IMG/VR virus record: IMGVR_UViG_3300032820_000003
Location: 21,064 to 85,063 of that record
Length of the DNA stretch: 64,000 nt
Source: a virus
Strand: one strand, 5' to 3'
Shown here piece by piece: positions 49,417 through 58,300 of this stretch (positions are counted from its first letter, which is position 1; the number at the start of each line of letters is the position of its first letter). Below the pieces are notes generated by a model, which did not search any database, was not told the DNA's origin, and saw nothing but the letters and a program-made list of their open reading frames with translations. The position numbers were made by a program, and so were the translations under genes.

Positions 49417-50571
49417 CTAAATTTGCCTCTGTTCAGAATTCTTTTGGTATGCTAATGTCCCACTTCCATCAGGAGTTATTTCTTGAGTCGTTTTCGTACC
49501 ATCATTATGCTCTTGTTCTACAGTCAATTTAAAGGCCGCACCTAATGCCGCAGACCCTCCTATATCAACTGCCATACCAGCAACAGAGTTACCAGTAAAG
49601 GTCAAAGCTGATGCTGCTAATGTTTTTGTTCCATATGCAGCGGCTCCTTTCCAACCATATTTTTGATATGCTCTATATGTTTCAAAGGCTCCAAATCCTA
49701 ATGTGGCTGCTGCTCCAATAACTGGAACTGCTTTTGACCCCATAGCGACAGCTTTCGCACCTTTACCTAGACTACCGATACCTTTTGCTAATGTACCAAA
49801 ACCGGGAATCTTAATTTTACCGACTACTTCCCCTAATTTTGTCCATATACCGCTTAAAAGATTTTTTGCACCTTTAATTAATAAGTCTTTTAAGTATACA
49901 AACCCTTTAACTAAAAGATGTCCAATTCCGGGTAACGAGGTCTTTAACATAATAGCTATTAATTTACCGCCGAGCCTCATTAATTTGCCCGGTAAACTTA
50001 AAGCAAATTTCACAATCCATATTCTAAATTTAGGGAATACTAATGCTAATTGTGCTATTCGTCTTTGAGCCTCTACGACAGGGCCGCTACCTGTGAATTT
50101 ATCCCAAAGCCATTCACCCAGAGCATTAATCCATGTTGGAATATTATCCCGTAGTTCCTTTAATGTTCCTATAGGATCATCTACTAATTTCTCTATCCAA
50201 TTTACAAAAGCAACTAATTTATCCGCTATTGCTTGAGCAAATTTAGCTACATGTGGAATTAGCTTGGCAATGAATTGAATTAATGGTATAATAAGTGGAA
50301 TGAATGGGCCTAATATAACGTCAACTAAGGCTCCAATTAACTGAAATATAGAACCTATAATACTTGTAAAGACCTGTGACTGTTTTAAGAACGCACTAAA
50401 ACCGAACTGTAAGCCTGTGATTTTTTTAACACCTTGCCCCAGCTTTTTAAGGGTACTTTTACGATCCTGACTTTCCTCTTTTGGATCGCCTTTACCCCCG
50501 CCGCCGCCATTTTTCTTATCATCAGCTTCAGCACCGTCTAACATTTTCATTATAACATTTACAGTTGCCAT
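49417..50571 (-). CDS. short tape measure protein candidate
   Basis: 384 residues. A charged and Gly-rich start is followed by several hydrophobic segments (VFTSIIGSIFQLIGALVDVILGPFIPLIIPL region, then others up to 330) and amphipathic helices. It occupies the tape-measure slot between the frameshifted chaperone and Dit/tip genes. 384 residues would correspond to a short tail of roughly 58 nm at the usual 1.5 angstrom per residue. Confidence 0.55.
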   Translation of the reverse strand: MATVNVIMKMLDGAEADDKKNGGGGGKGDPKEESQDRKSTLKKLGQGVKKITGLQFGFSAFLKQSQVFTSIIGSIFQLIGALVDVILGPFIPLIIPLIQFIAKLIPHVAKFAQAIADKLVAFVNWIEKLVDDPIGTLKELRDNIPTWINALGEWLWDKFTGSGPVVEAQRRIAQLALVFPKFRIWIVKFALSLPGKLMRLGGKLIAIMLKTSLPGIGHLLVKGFVYLKDLLIKGAKNLLSGIWTKLGEVVGKIKIPGFGTLAKGIGSLGKGAKAVAMGSKAVPVIGAAATLGFGAFETYRAYQKYGWKGAAAYGTKTLAASALTFTGNSVAGMAVDIGGSAALGAAFKLTVEQEHNDGTKTTQEITPDGSGTLAYQKNSEQRQI

Positions 50572-50574
50572 ATT

Positions 50575-51182
50575 TTATATCCTTGGACTTGCCATCCTAT
50601 TTAAAGTTTCTTGTTGCTCATTTTCTCGTTCTTGCAACGCATCCATAACCCCTAAAATCATAGCCATATCTTCTGACGAAAATGATTTAAGAGCCTCCCA
50701 TGATATCCCTCGTTTCACTAAATGAACTACAATAATCCAATAATTATAAGCAATTAATTCGTGAGGTTCGGCATCTGGTAAGACCCCCCGAAGATAGGCT
50801 GTTACCCTTTTTTTACTGTATCAGCTGCTTCACCCACATCATCAAAAGCTTGTGGAACTAATGATTCTAACGCTGCTCCAAGTCTATTATCAATCTGTAA
50901 AAGAAAACTTTCTGTTGTGTTTCCCCACGGAGCCTCTACAATCATTTCTTTTAAGCATTCTCGGACATACATATCAGCTGAAAATTTAGTTTCCCCCGCC
51001 TGATTAAATTGCAAAGCTTTTGACAATAACTGATTTCGTTTACTCCATGATAAATCCTTAATCGTTATTTCAAATTCATCACCAGTATCAGGAATCTTCA
51101 CTACCCTCTTTTCTGGTGTCTTCTCAATTATATAATTTTTAAAATCAAACGTGGCTCCGCTCGTACTATTCTTATTCGTCAT
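50575..51182 (-). CDS. tail assembly chaperone GT fusion, -1 frameshift
   Basis: After the slippery A7 (50808-50814) a -1 shift reads AGG GTA ACA and continues open for 77 codons to TAA at 50575, giving a 202-residue fusion. The extension (YNYWIIVVHLVKRGISWEALKSFSSEDMAMILGVMDALQE region) has the helical T-like pattern and no start codon of its own. No other gene fits this stretch, and the position directly before the tape measure is standard. Confidence 0.75.
50802..51182 (-). CDS. tail assembly chaperone G, zero-frame product
   Basis: 126 residues from ATG at 51182 (GGAGGGATA) to TAA at 50802. The pattern (VKIPDTGDEFEITIKDLSWSKRNQLLSKALQF) matches phage tail chaperone G. The last codons GTA AAA AAA GGG TAA contain the slip site, so most ribosomes would end here and a minority make the fusion. 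Confidence 0.75.
   Translation of the reverse strand: MTNKNSTSGATFDFKNYIIEKTPEKRVVKIPDTGDEFEITIKDLSWSKRNQLLSKALQFNQAGETKFSADMYVRECLKEMIVEAPWGNTTESFLLQIDNRLGAALESLVPQAFDDVGEAADTVKKG
50805..50814 (-). other. -1 frameshift slippery site AAAAAAAGGG
   Basis: Seven A residues (GTA AAA AAA) followed by GGG directly before the zero-frame stop. It is the A-AAA-AAA type heptamer; tandem tRNA-Lys slippage by one base gives AGG as next codon. Confidence 0.75.
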
Positions 51183-51191
51183 TATCCCTCC

Positions 51192-53081
51192 TTATGGATA
51201 TATAGGTTCACTATCTTTAATATTTATTATCATACTCCTAAACAAGATATCAACATCAGCTTCTATTGGATTTGCATCTGATACATTGTGTGTTGCAGAT
51301 CGAATAAACGCTCCTTGTTCGCCACCCCGTGAAGTAGCATTTTTTGGATCAGGGTCTGCATCAGCAACATTAGCGTTACTATCAAAATTCTCACCGGGAA
51401 TACGAATCGTAATCGAATCATTTGTGCTTCTAGTAAAAGTTAATTCAATTGCAAATCCTCGTAAACCCCCGCCATCATCACCAGCGGTTTGAGAAGCTAG
51501 GGTTCCTCGATAATCACCCGCCAACAACAGTTCTTTAAATAGAGTACGAGAATCGGCGTAAGTGGCTTCTGAATCTTCTGTTGCAATAGTTGCAGACATT
51601 GAATATTCTCTACGTTGTTCTAATATCTCTGTCGGGCCTCTTTTACCTTCTCGTTGATTTGAGATATAATATCGAGGTTCTTCGTTATTAGCAATCGATA
51701 TACTAAAACTACGGACACGGGCTAAACTTACTGCATCCGTACCATCTGAAGGGTCATCCCCAAACATCTTAACTACACCCTGTGAAAAGTAATAAGGCGC
51801 ATTTGATGGTCGTTCATAAGTCACACCTGAATCATATACAACCTTACCCACATTAGTTGGTGCTATATCCGACATTAAACCATATCTAGGCATATAAGTA
51901 TTGGCAGGAAGATCAGGATGGTTCTTTACATTATGCATCATATCTAAGAATTGAATACCATCCCATCCAACATTAACTAATCCACCCTCTTCAGCAGAGA
52001 TTGCCATTGAACCAACCTTACCACCTACATATCTTCGTTGCCATGTATTAGCCGGAGTTTCTCCTGAGTCTAAAATATTTACATTCATTGTAATTGAATC
52101 TAAGGCAGTCTTTTCATATATTGTATGATAGAATGGGCCAGCTGCATTAACTGTTGATATAGCCGTATTAGCCGCATGTTCAAATTGTAAAGGAGCATTT
52201 AATACTAATGTTCCTGCTGTTCCCGCACCGCTAGCGGAAGCTGCAAGTATTTGTCTTACCTCAAAATTATCGGAACTTGCGGTTGAAAATGTTGAAGCGT
52301 TAGCATGTGATCCTGAACCAAACATTACATATGTACCCGCAGCTATAGCGGCAGTTGAACCAGCAGCGAATATAGGTACTCTGGTAGCCCCTTGAGTTGC
52401 CCGATTTGATGTAGCATCTGTACCTACCTTCCAAGATGTTGCTGTAATATTGGTAGGTTTTGTTACTAGCTTCCCTAATGGAAAACGTAATGGAGTAGCA
52501 TTTAATAATACCATACCTCCAATTGATCCAGCTAATGTTTCTTGACCGGGATAGGCAGTATAGAAGTTTCTATTTTGACTCCCTAAAATATAATATGGTT
52601 CAAAAGCTTGTTCTGGATCAGGTACATCTACAGCGTCATATACACCGGGAAGCCATGTAATGAATTTTGCTGTGGGGGAGGTAAGAGCATCTAAAGCTGC
52701 TGCTTCTATTTCTGCTGCTTTTACAGGCGCACCAGATGCATGATCAAATGCTAATGGATGATCTAAAGTTATGGTTGACGTTCCATCACCATCTACAACC
52801 TTTCGTATCTCTCGTGGGCCATAGTTAGTACCTGAAGTTCCTGATGCTGAATCATTGCCGATAATAGCGTAATACGTCCCATTACCGCCAAGAGAACTTG
52901 CATTTGCTACGTCATTCAACGTAATAGTTGTTGCACCAGCTATCGCATCCGCTCCTAAAGTTCGGGCAGATGAACCTATTTCACCACCATTTCCTGCTAT
53001 TGTTGCATTTTCAATAAATGCACCGGGGTTCGCTTCAGGTGAAAACGTTACCGATGCTTGATCCGATCTATATATTGCCAT
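51192..53081 (-). CDS. major tail protein
   Basis: 629 residues, beta-rich. The C-terminal third (RVRSFSISIANNEEPRYYISNQREGKRGPTEILEQRREYSMSATIATED) matches siphovirus tail tube proteins; the N-terminal part carries Thr/Ala-rich beta domains. ATG at 53081 follows GGGAGGATAAGATT, with a late-type box upstream. Directly above the G/GT chaperone genes. Confidence 0.7.
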   Translation of the reverse strand: MAIYRSDQASVTFSPEANPGAFIENATIAGNGGEIGSSARTLGADAIAGATTITLNDVANASSLGGNGTYYAIIGNDSASGTSGTNYGPREIRKVVDGDGTSTITLDHPLAFDHASGAPVKAAEIEAAALDALTSPTAKFITWLPGVYDAVDVPDPEQAFEPYYILGSQNRNFYTAYPGQETLAGSIGGMVLLNATPLRFPLGKLVTKPTNITATSWKVGTDATSNRATQGATRVPIFAAGSTAAIAAGTYVMFGSGSHANASTFSTASSDNFEVRQILAASASGAGTAGTLVLNAPLQFEHAANTAISTVNAAGPFYHTIYEKTALDSITMNVNILDSGETPANTWQRRYVGGKVGSMAISAEEGGLVNVGWDGIQFLDMMHNVKNHPDLPANTYMPRYGLMSDIAPTNVGKVVYDSGVTYERPSNAPYYFSQGVVKMFGDDPSDGTDAVSLARVRSFSISIANNEEPRYYISNQREGKRGPTEILEQRREYSMSATIATEDSEATYADSRTLFKELLLAGDYRGTLASQTAGDDGGGLRGFAIELTFTRSTNDSITIRIPGENFDSNANVADADPDPKNATSRGGEQGAFIRSATHNVSDANPIEADVDILFRSMIINIKDSEPIYP

Positions 53082-53084
53082 AAT

Positions 53085-53101
53085 CTTATCCTCCCGATAA
53101 G
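53085..53101 (-). other. leader hairpin enclosing the ribosome site
   Basis: CTTATC-GGGAG-GATAAG, six perfect pairs with GGGAG in the loop. The loop contains the Shine-Dalgarno sequence of the major tail gene, so translation could be modulated by the stem. Confidence 0.55.
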
Positions 53102-53111
53102 TGTATTATTA

Positions 53112-53121
53112 TATTATACTA
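53112..53121 (-). promoter_or_regulatory. late-type promoter box TAGTATAATA
   Basis: Exact TAGTATAATA, about 30 bases upstream of the major tail protein start, no TTGACA at -35. Confidence 0.6.
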
Positions 53122-53568
53122 AGTCTCTAATAAAATTGCGTTATTTACTAATTGTATATTTACAGTTCCCGCCCATACTCTTGCTTGTTCTTGAGTAAGT
53201 TCAGTAAAATCCATAAATTGTTGACGTTGAAAGTTCGTTAACGAATGCATTCTTGCATGAGCAATACGTCTAATTTCTCTTACTACATCATATAAACGCT
53301 GTCTTCCTGATAACGTATAAACCTCTAATTCAATATTATATTCACGATTACCATATTTCCAATTACCTATAGGGGTTTCATTAAAAGCAGGGGAACCCGC
53401 CCGTCCAACAATCTGATCATTAACATTTAAATCAAATCGCATAGGTTCATTACTACCTGTAACTTCAATAAAAGCGGGTTTTGCAGACGTTCCTGAAACA
53501 TTAGAATATGTCCATTGCCCTTCTAAGTCAGTTAAATAATCATTAATTGGTAATGGTTCAGTAGGCAT
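53119..53568 (-). CDS. tail completion/terminator-like protein, 149 aa
   Basis: ATG at 53568 lies nine bases past the preceding gene's stop, without a clear ribosome site. Beta-rich with a helical segment (RRIAHARMHSLTNFQRQQFMDFTEL). Between connector and major tail protein, which is the usual place for a tail terminator. Confidence 0.5.
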   Translation of the reverse strand: MPTEPLPINDYLTDLEGQWTYSNVSGTSAKPAFIEVTGSNEPMRFDLNVNDQIVGRAGSPAFNETPIGNWKYGNREYNIELEVYTLSGRQRLYDVVREIRRIAHARMHSLTNFQRQQFMDFTELTQEQARVWAGTVNIQLVNNAILLET

Positions 53569-53577
53569 AACATGTCA

Positions 53578-54699
53578 TTAGAATACTTCAAAGGCAGTCA
53601 TAAAGTCGAGTTTATCTTCGATCTCTTGAGTCCATTGATTTATTCTTTCTCCTTGTTGAATTCTATCCATTCCACTTACCGCAATATTCCCATAATCCGC
53701 AGATCGCATAATCTCAATAGCAGTTAATTTCTTACTGATATCTTGAACTACACCACCTTGTCTCCAATCTGTATTAACATCACGACCAGCTAGGTATGTT
53801 ATTTTTAAGGGCATCGTAAATTCCCCACCACCCCATCTCCAAATAGGAGCATTATAAGATTGAAATCTTGCTGGAAGTAAGAAGAAACGAGAGAAGTGTA
53901 TTAATCCTGTATCTGGAACTAGGAAAAAATCTCCTGTTCTTCCTTGGGTTTTACGATCCCAATTTGCCCCGTTCCAAATCTCTAAAGCGATGACTTTATA
54001 AGGATCGGGTTTATCAAGTTTAATACCATTAATATTAAACTGATGGTATTCATTTTGAACATAAGCTGGTCGCCATGATTTTCGGGTATTCATATCAATA
54101 TACGCTTGAGCCTCATTTATATAACGCTCTACATTATCTTTTGTTGGAACAGTACTCGATGTAAAATCAGTTGTCCCTAAGACATTTTGCAATTGTAAAA
54201 ATTCAAATACTTCTTGAGTCGTACAATAAGCAGTATATTGACGCATTTGTATTCGTTTAATTGTAGGGGCTACACTTACACTAGCTGTTGTTACCCGTAT
54301 CCAATATTTAGTTAGACTATTGATAGCAACTTTTGTCCATGTTTTTAATATATTGATTGGGAATAGTTCAGCCCCATCTACACTAAAATCATATTGAGTT
54401 CCTGCATTATCATCAGGGTCAAGTTCATATCGTCCAGACCCCGGAATAAATTCAGTCCATGCCGAACCGTTATAATATTCCCATGTTAATGCTCCGATTG
54501 ATCCACCTGTTGCCACATCAAAAACAGCCATGTCAAATTTCTCATCGTGACCTAAATAAAGATAATGTGCCGCACTATTAAGAATAGTAAAGGCGGTTCC
54601 ACCGGGAGATTGTGCTTCTAACGTTACATCAGTATAATCACTAGATGCTGTTCCTACACCGTCCCAATTTAATATATTTGTAAATTCCCAACCAGCCAT
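53578..54699 (-). CDS. head-tail connector / adaptor-like protein, 373 aa
   Basis: N-terminal 150 residues are a beta-sandwich-like domain (WEYYNGSAWTEF), the C-terminal part (EVFEFLQLQNVLG, RYINEAQAYIDMNTRKSW, LTAIEIMRSADYGNIAVSG) resembles the gp6-like head-tail connector with its helical pair. ATG at 54699 follows GGAGTAAGCCA. Confidence 0.55.
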   Translation of the reverse strand: MAGWEFTNILNWDGVGTASSDYTDVTLEAQSPGGTAFTILNSAAHYLYLGHDEKFDMAVFDVATGGSIGALTWEYYNGSAWTEFIPGSGRYELDPDDNAGTQYDFSVDGAELFPINILKTWTKVAINSLTKYWIRVTTASVSVAPTIKRIQMRQYTAYCTTQEVFEFLQLQNVLGTTDFTSSTVPTKDNVERYINEAQAYIDMNTRKSWRPAYVQNEYHQFNINGIKLDKPDPYKVIALEIWNGANWDRKTQGRTGDFFLVPDTGLIHFSRFFLLPARFQSYNAPIWRWGGGEFTMPLKITYLAGRDVNTDWRQGGVVQDISKKLTAIEIMRSADYGNIAVSGMDRIQQGERINQWTQEIEDKLDFMTAFEVF

Positions 54700-54703
54700 T
54701 GGC

Positions 54704-54943
54704 TTACTCCGCAGTTACAGGATATTCGTCAGTCCTTTCTACGCTTGTTTCTGTATCTACTTCGTCAATTTCAGCTGCTTCTTCAGGAGGCATTTTACCC
54801 CTTAAATACATAGCAACACCATTTAAATTTTGAACCTGTTGAATTAACTGTTCCCTCTGAGCATTGATCTGATTCAACTGATCAACCATCTGAGTTAACT
54901 GTTCATTTACTGAGTTTAAATCATCTTGAATATTTATATCCAT
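54704..54943 (-). CDS. coiled-coil protein, 79 aa
   Basis: ATG at 54943 follows GGAGTGTAGTATAGA. Residues 5-50 form a heptad-rich coiled coil (LNSVNEQLTQMVDQLNQINAQREQLI), followed by an acidic tail. Probably a small virion or assembly protein. Late-type box at 54991-55000. Confidence 0.6.
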   Translation of the reverse strand: MDINIQDDLNSVNEQLTQMVDQLNQINAQREQLIQQVQNLNGVAMYLRGKMPPEEAAEIDEVDTETSVERTDEYPVTAE

Positions 54944-54971
54944 TCTATACTACACTCCATGCTTAAAAGTT

Positions 54972-54985
54972 TAGGGTTTCCCCTA
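54972..54985 (-). other. leader hairpin with GAAA tetraloop
   Basis: TAGGG-GAAA-CCCTA on the - strand, a five-pair stem with a stable GNRA-type loop, in the leader of the 54704 gene. Confidence 0.5.
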
Positions 54986-54990
54986 TATAT

Positions 54991-55000
54991 TATTATACTA
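54991..55000 (-). promoter_or_regulatory. late-type promoter box TAGTATAATA
   Basis: Exact TAGTATAATA upstream of the 54704 coiled-coil gene and the connector. Confidence 0.6.
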
Positions 55001-55024
55001 GATAGAAGTAAAAAATCTAATTAA

Positions 55025-55369
55025 TTATAAAGTTTCTCCACATTCAGAACATTTAGTTGCATCATAATCATGCTCAACGACTTTATCAGGCAAACAATTT
55101 TCACACAGACTTTTATATGCGGTATTTTTTGTCCAATTTGTACCATCAAACTTATATTTAACACCTATCCAATCTGTAGGTTCTGTAACACCAGTATATT
55201 TTAATGTATTACTATTATTCATACTAAGAATAATCATCTCATCCGTTGTTTCATATTTATCTGCTGATGTAGAAGCACATATTGTACGTGTATCATCAAT
55301 AGTTATATTTCTATCATCATTAAATACAAAATATGATATTTTTGTTATTTTATCGACTAATGTCTGCAT
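55025..55369 (-). CDS. hypothetical tail-region protein with zinc ribbon, 114 aa
   Basis: ATG at 55369 follows AGAAGGAGCGAAA. A beta-rich N-terminus ends in C-x2-C (CENC) and C-x2-C (CSEC) at the C-terminus, a zinc ribbon. Lies between fibre and connector genes. Function unknown. Confidence 0.55.
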   Translation of the reverse strand: MQTLVDKITKISYFVFNDDRNITIDDTRTICASTSADKYETTDEMIILSMNNSNTLKYTGVTEPTDWIGVKYKFDGTNWTKNTAYKSLCENCLPDKVVEHDYDATKCSECGETL

Positions 55370-55389
55370 TTTCGCTCCTTCTATGTAGT

Positions 55390-58300
55390 TTAACCATATG
55401 CCCTATGGGTTGGAGTATCACCCATAACTAATAATTTAGTTGAGGATACTGCTGTCCCAAGACGTATTAAATCTTGACTTTGTTGAGGAGGCCCATTTTT
55501 AAAGATTGACCCGAATTCATCTATATAATATTCCCTACCCGCAGTTAATCCAGAAAGCCTCTCATTTACGCCTCCAGTAACTGTAACAGTAGCCGTATTT
55601 CCCGCAGTTACGTTACTAGCATCTGCCCCAAGACCTACAAATATACCATTTGCAGTTCCAAAATCATTTAACCTATCTGTTTCACCGCTGGCTACTTTTA
55701 ACATATAAAGTCCTATTGTTATTTTGCGAGTATTAGTACGGTTTCTTGTAGGGCGTTGATCTGCGCCATCCGCACCATAAGTATATGTTTCAGCAGCAAC
55801 TACTACCCTGTTTCTGTCCGCATTATGACAAGCACCTATTTGACCAATATTATTACCAAGTCCATGTCCAGCTACCCAAGGATTTAATCTAAGGTCTGGT
55901 ACGGTTGGAAAATGTGCAGGAGTATATCTATTTTGACTATCCACAGTTATTCTTTTTACGTTCCATGAAGCATCGTGAAAGCCATCATCGCCGGGGAAAC
56001 CATACCACGTACCATTCTGATTTTTATGATAAATATGTAAGAAAGAATCTGACTCTCCAGCATATACCTGAATAACCGCCGATGTACCACCACCACTCGA
56101 CCCACCATTAATACTCTGATTTAGGTTAGTATTATCCTGTGTAGTGGTATTATCAGAGGCACTTATTGTGATGCGCATTTCATACTGATAAGAACTAGAA
56201 TACCCTCCAGTCATATGCACCTCCCCATTAATTCCTGCCCATACCAAATCTTGTGGATGCGGATAATAGGGTTGCCAATTTCCTGTAGTTATAGTATTAA
56301 TTGTAGTCCCACTTGAACCTATATCAAATCCATGTATATGTGAATATGTCCCCATAAAAAATTGTGTGCCGCTATTACCTGTCTTATCTTGATGCGCCCA
56401 TGCTACAGGTTTAGGATAATATGCGGCAGAATTAATCATATTATATTCACTTCCAACAGTAACATTATTCGCCCCACCTTGGGTTTCATTCCAAGCAGTT
56501 CCAAAATCTAATACTCTAGCTTTGGCGTAATAACTACTTCCACCATATGAAACCACTCCTCGATGATCTGACCCACTACTACCGTCCCCATAATAAGGCG
56601 AATAACTATCAGCCGTATGTGTGACAATTGTGAATTCTGTACTAGCTACTACCGTAGTTGGAGATGTGGCTTTTGTTTTTAACAACCACCCCTTTTTCCC
56701 TTGATTAGCAGTCCAGTTAGAACCCGCAGTAGCATAATTCACTATTACTACAGCTTGCTGTCGTGTTTCCAGCATTGCTGCATGGTAATTATGTCCATAT
56801 ACAGGACAATCAGATGTTATTCGCATCTCTGTACCGAAAGTATAATTATCATTAGCATCAATAGTAAAAGGTATAGCAAACATTCCTTGATTAGCACTTC
56901 CGTCAGTCAGAGGCTCGTTAGTTGATGCTAAACATTTTACAGCTATTAATATATGAATATCTGTTTCAGTATCATATAAAACTTTAGGGTATCTATAAGT
57001 ATATGTTTCTTGATCTGCTGGATAACTATATAATTTCAGACCTGTATAATCTGCACCAGTAGTAGTATATTCAACTGCTTGACCACTACTATTTATCCCT
57101 ACAACCATTCCCGGTGTAATAGTGTGACCACTAGCAACAGTTAATTGCATAGTTCCGCCACCGCCACCTGAAGCTTCTTCCCATGTCGCAAGTCCATTAG
57201 CATCTGAAGTTAATACTTTATCTGCTCCCGGACTGCCACCTGAAATTTTAATTTGTCCTGCTAATGTTAGATTTGCATCTTCAAAAGTAGCGATTAACAT
57301 CTCATTAGAGGAAGATGGGTCGTCCCCATAAATTCTAACTTTCCCCGCATTTCCCGGATGTAGGTCAATAGTATTCCAAATACCTGTATTTCCTTGACCA
57401 ATTTCAATAATACCTGTAGCAACAGATTTAATAATATTTCTGTTATATCCATCAAACCAAGAATATATACCACCATATCCATCCAAAACCATAGCTACTT
57501 CGGCGGTACTATCGTTACCAGACCCAGCTAATTGCCAAGTCTGCGGATCAACCCAGATACCCCCATACATAGATAGCTTTGCATTACCTTTTACTGTTGA
57601 GGAACCTATGACAGTTTGTCCATTATTAGCTATATAAAATTTAGCAGCCAGAGAAGCAGCAGCGTCTGCTGAACCAACTCCTGCCGTCCTAAACCTAAAG
57701 CATCCATCTACTAAATCAATTACACAAGCTTCATCGTTGTTTATATATGTAAACTGACTACTACCATTATAGCGTACATTATTAAGCCAGTAACCGCCTC
57801 TACTGGTAAAATTCGCAAAAGCAGTTTGGTTTCCTAGATGTATAGCTTGAAAGCTACTATTCCAATCTTGTTTTGGGACAGCATTAAATCCAGCATGTCC
57901 AGTACCCATATCCATGACTAGGATATTATCTACTCGGTCAGAACCATCATCATTTAACGATTGAAACCAACCTAGTCCACCATCAATTCGGTACATCATC
58001 CATTTATCATTACTTGCACCGCCAGAATCCATCACATGTAGACTAGGAGGATTAGCTTCTATTAATAATTGACCATGAGCAACAGTATCTTTTATATGAA
58101 GTCCAGAAACATCTAAATCTACTGTACCGCCAGCTACGTTTTGGAAGGGGTCATCAATATTAAGTCCCACCTGTACTTTATACTGACTACTTACGTATTT
58201 AGTCCGCATTGAAAGATTTTTATTAAGAGTACTATTAATATGAGTACCGAAACTAAGAATACCCGCATTTGAAGCGTTGTTAAATTGAACTTCAGAATCA

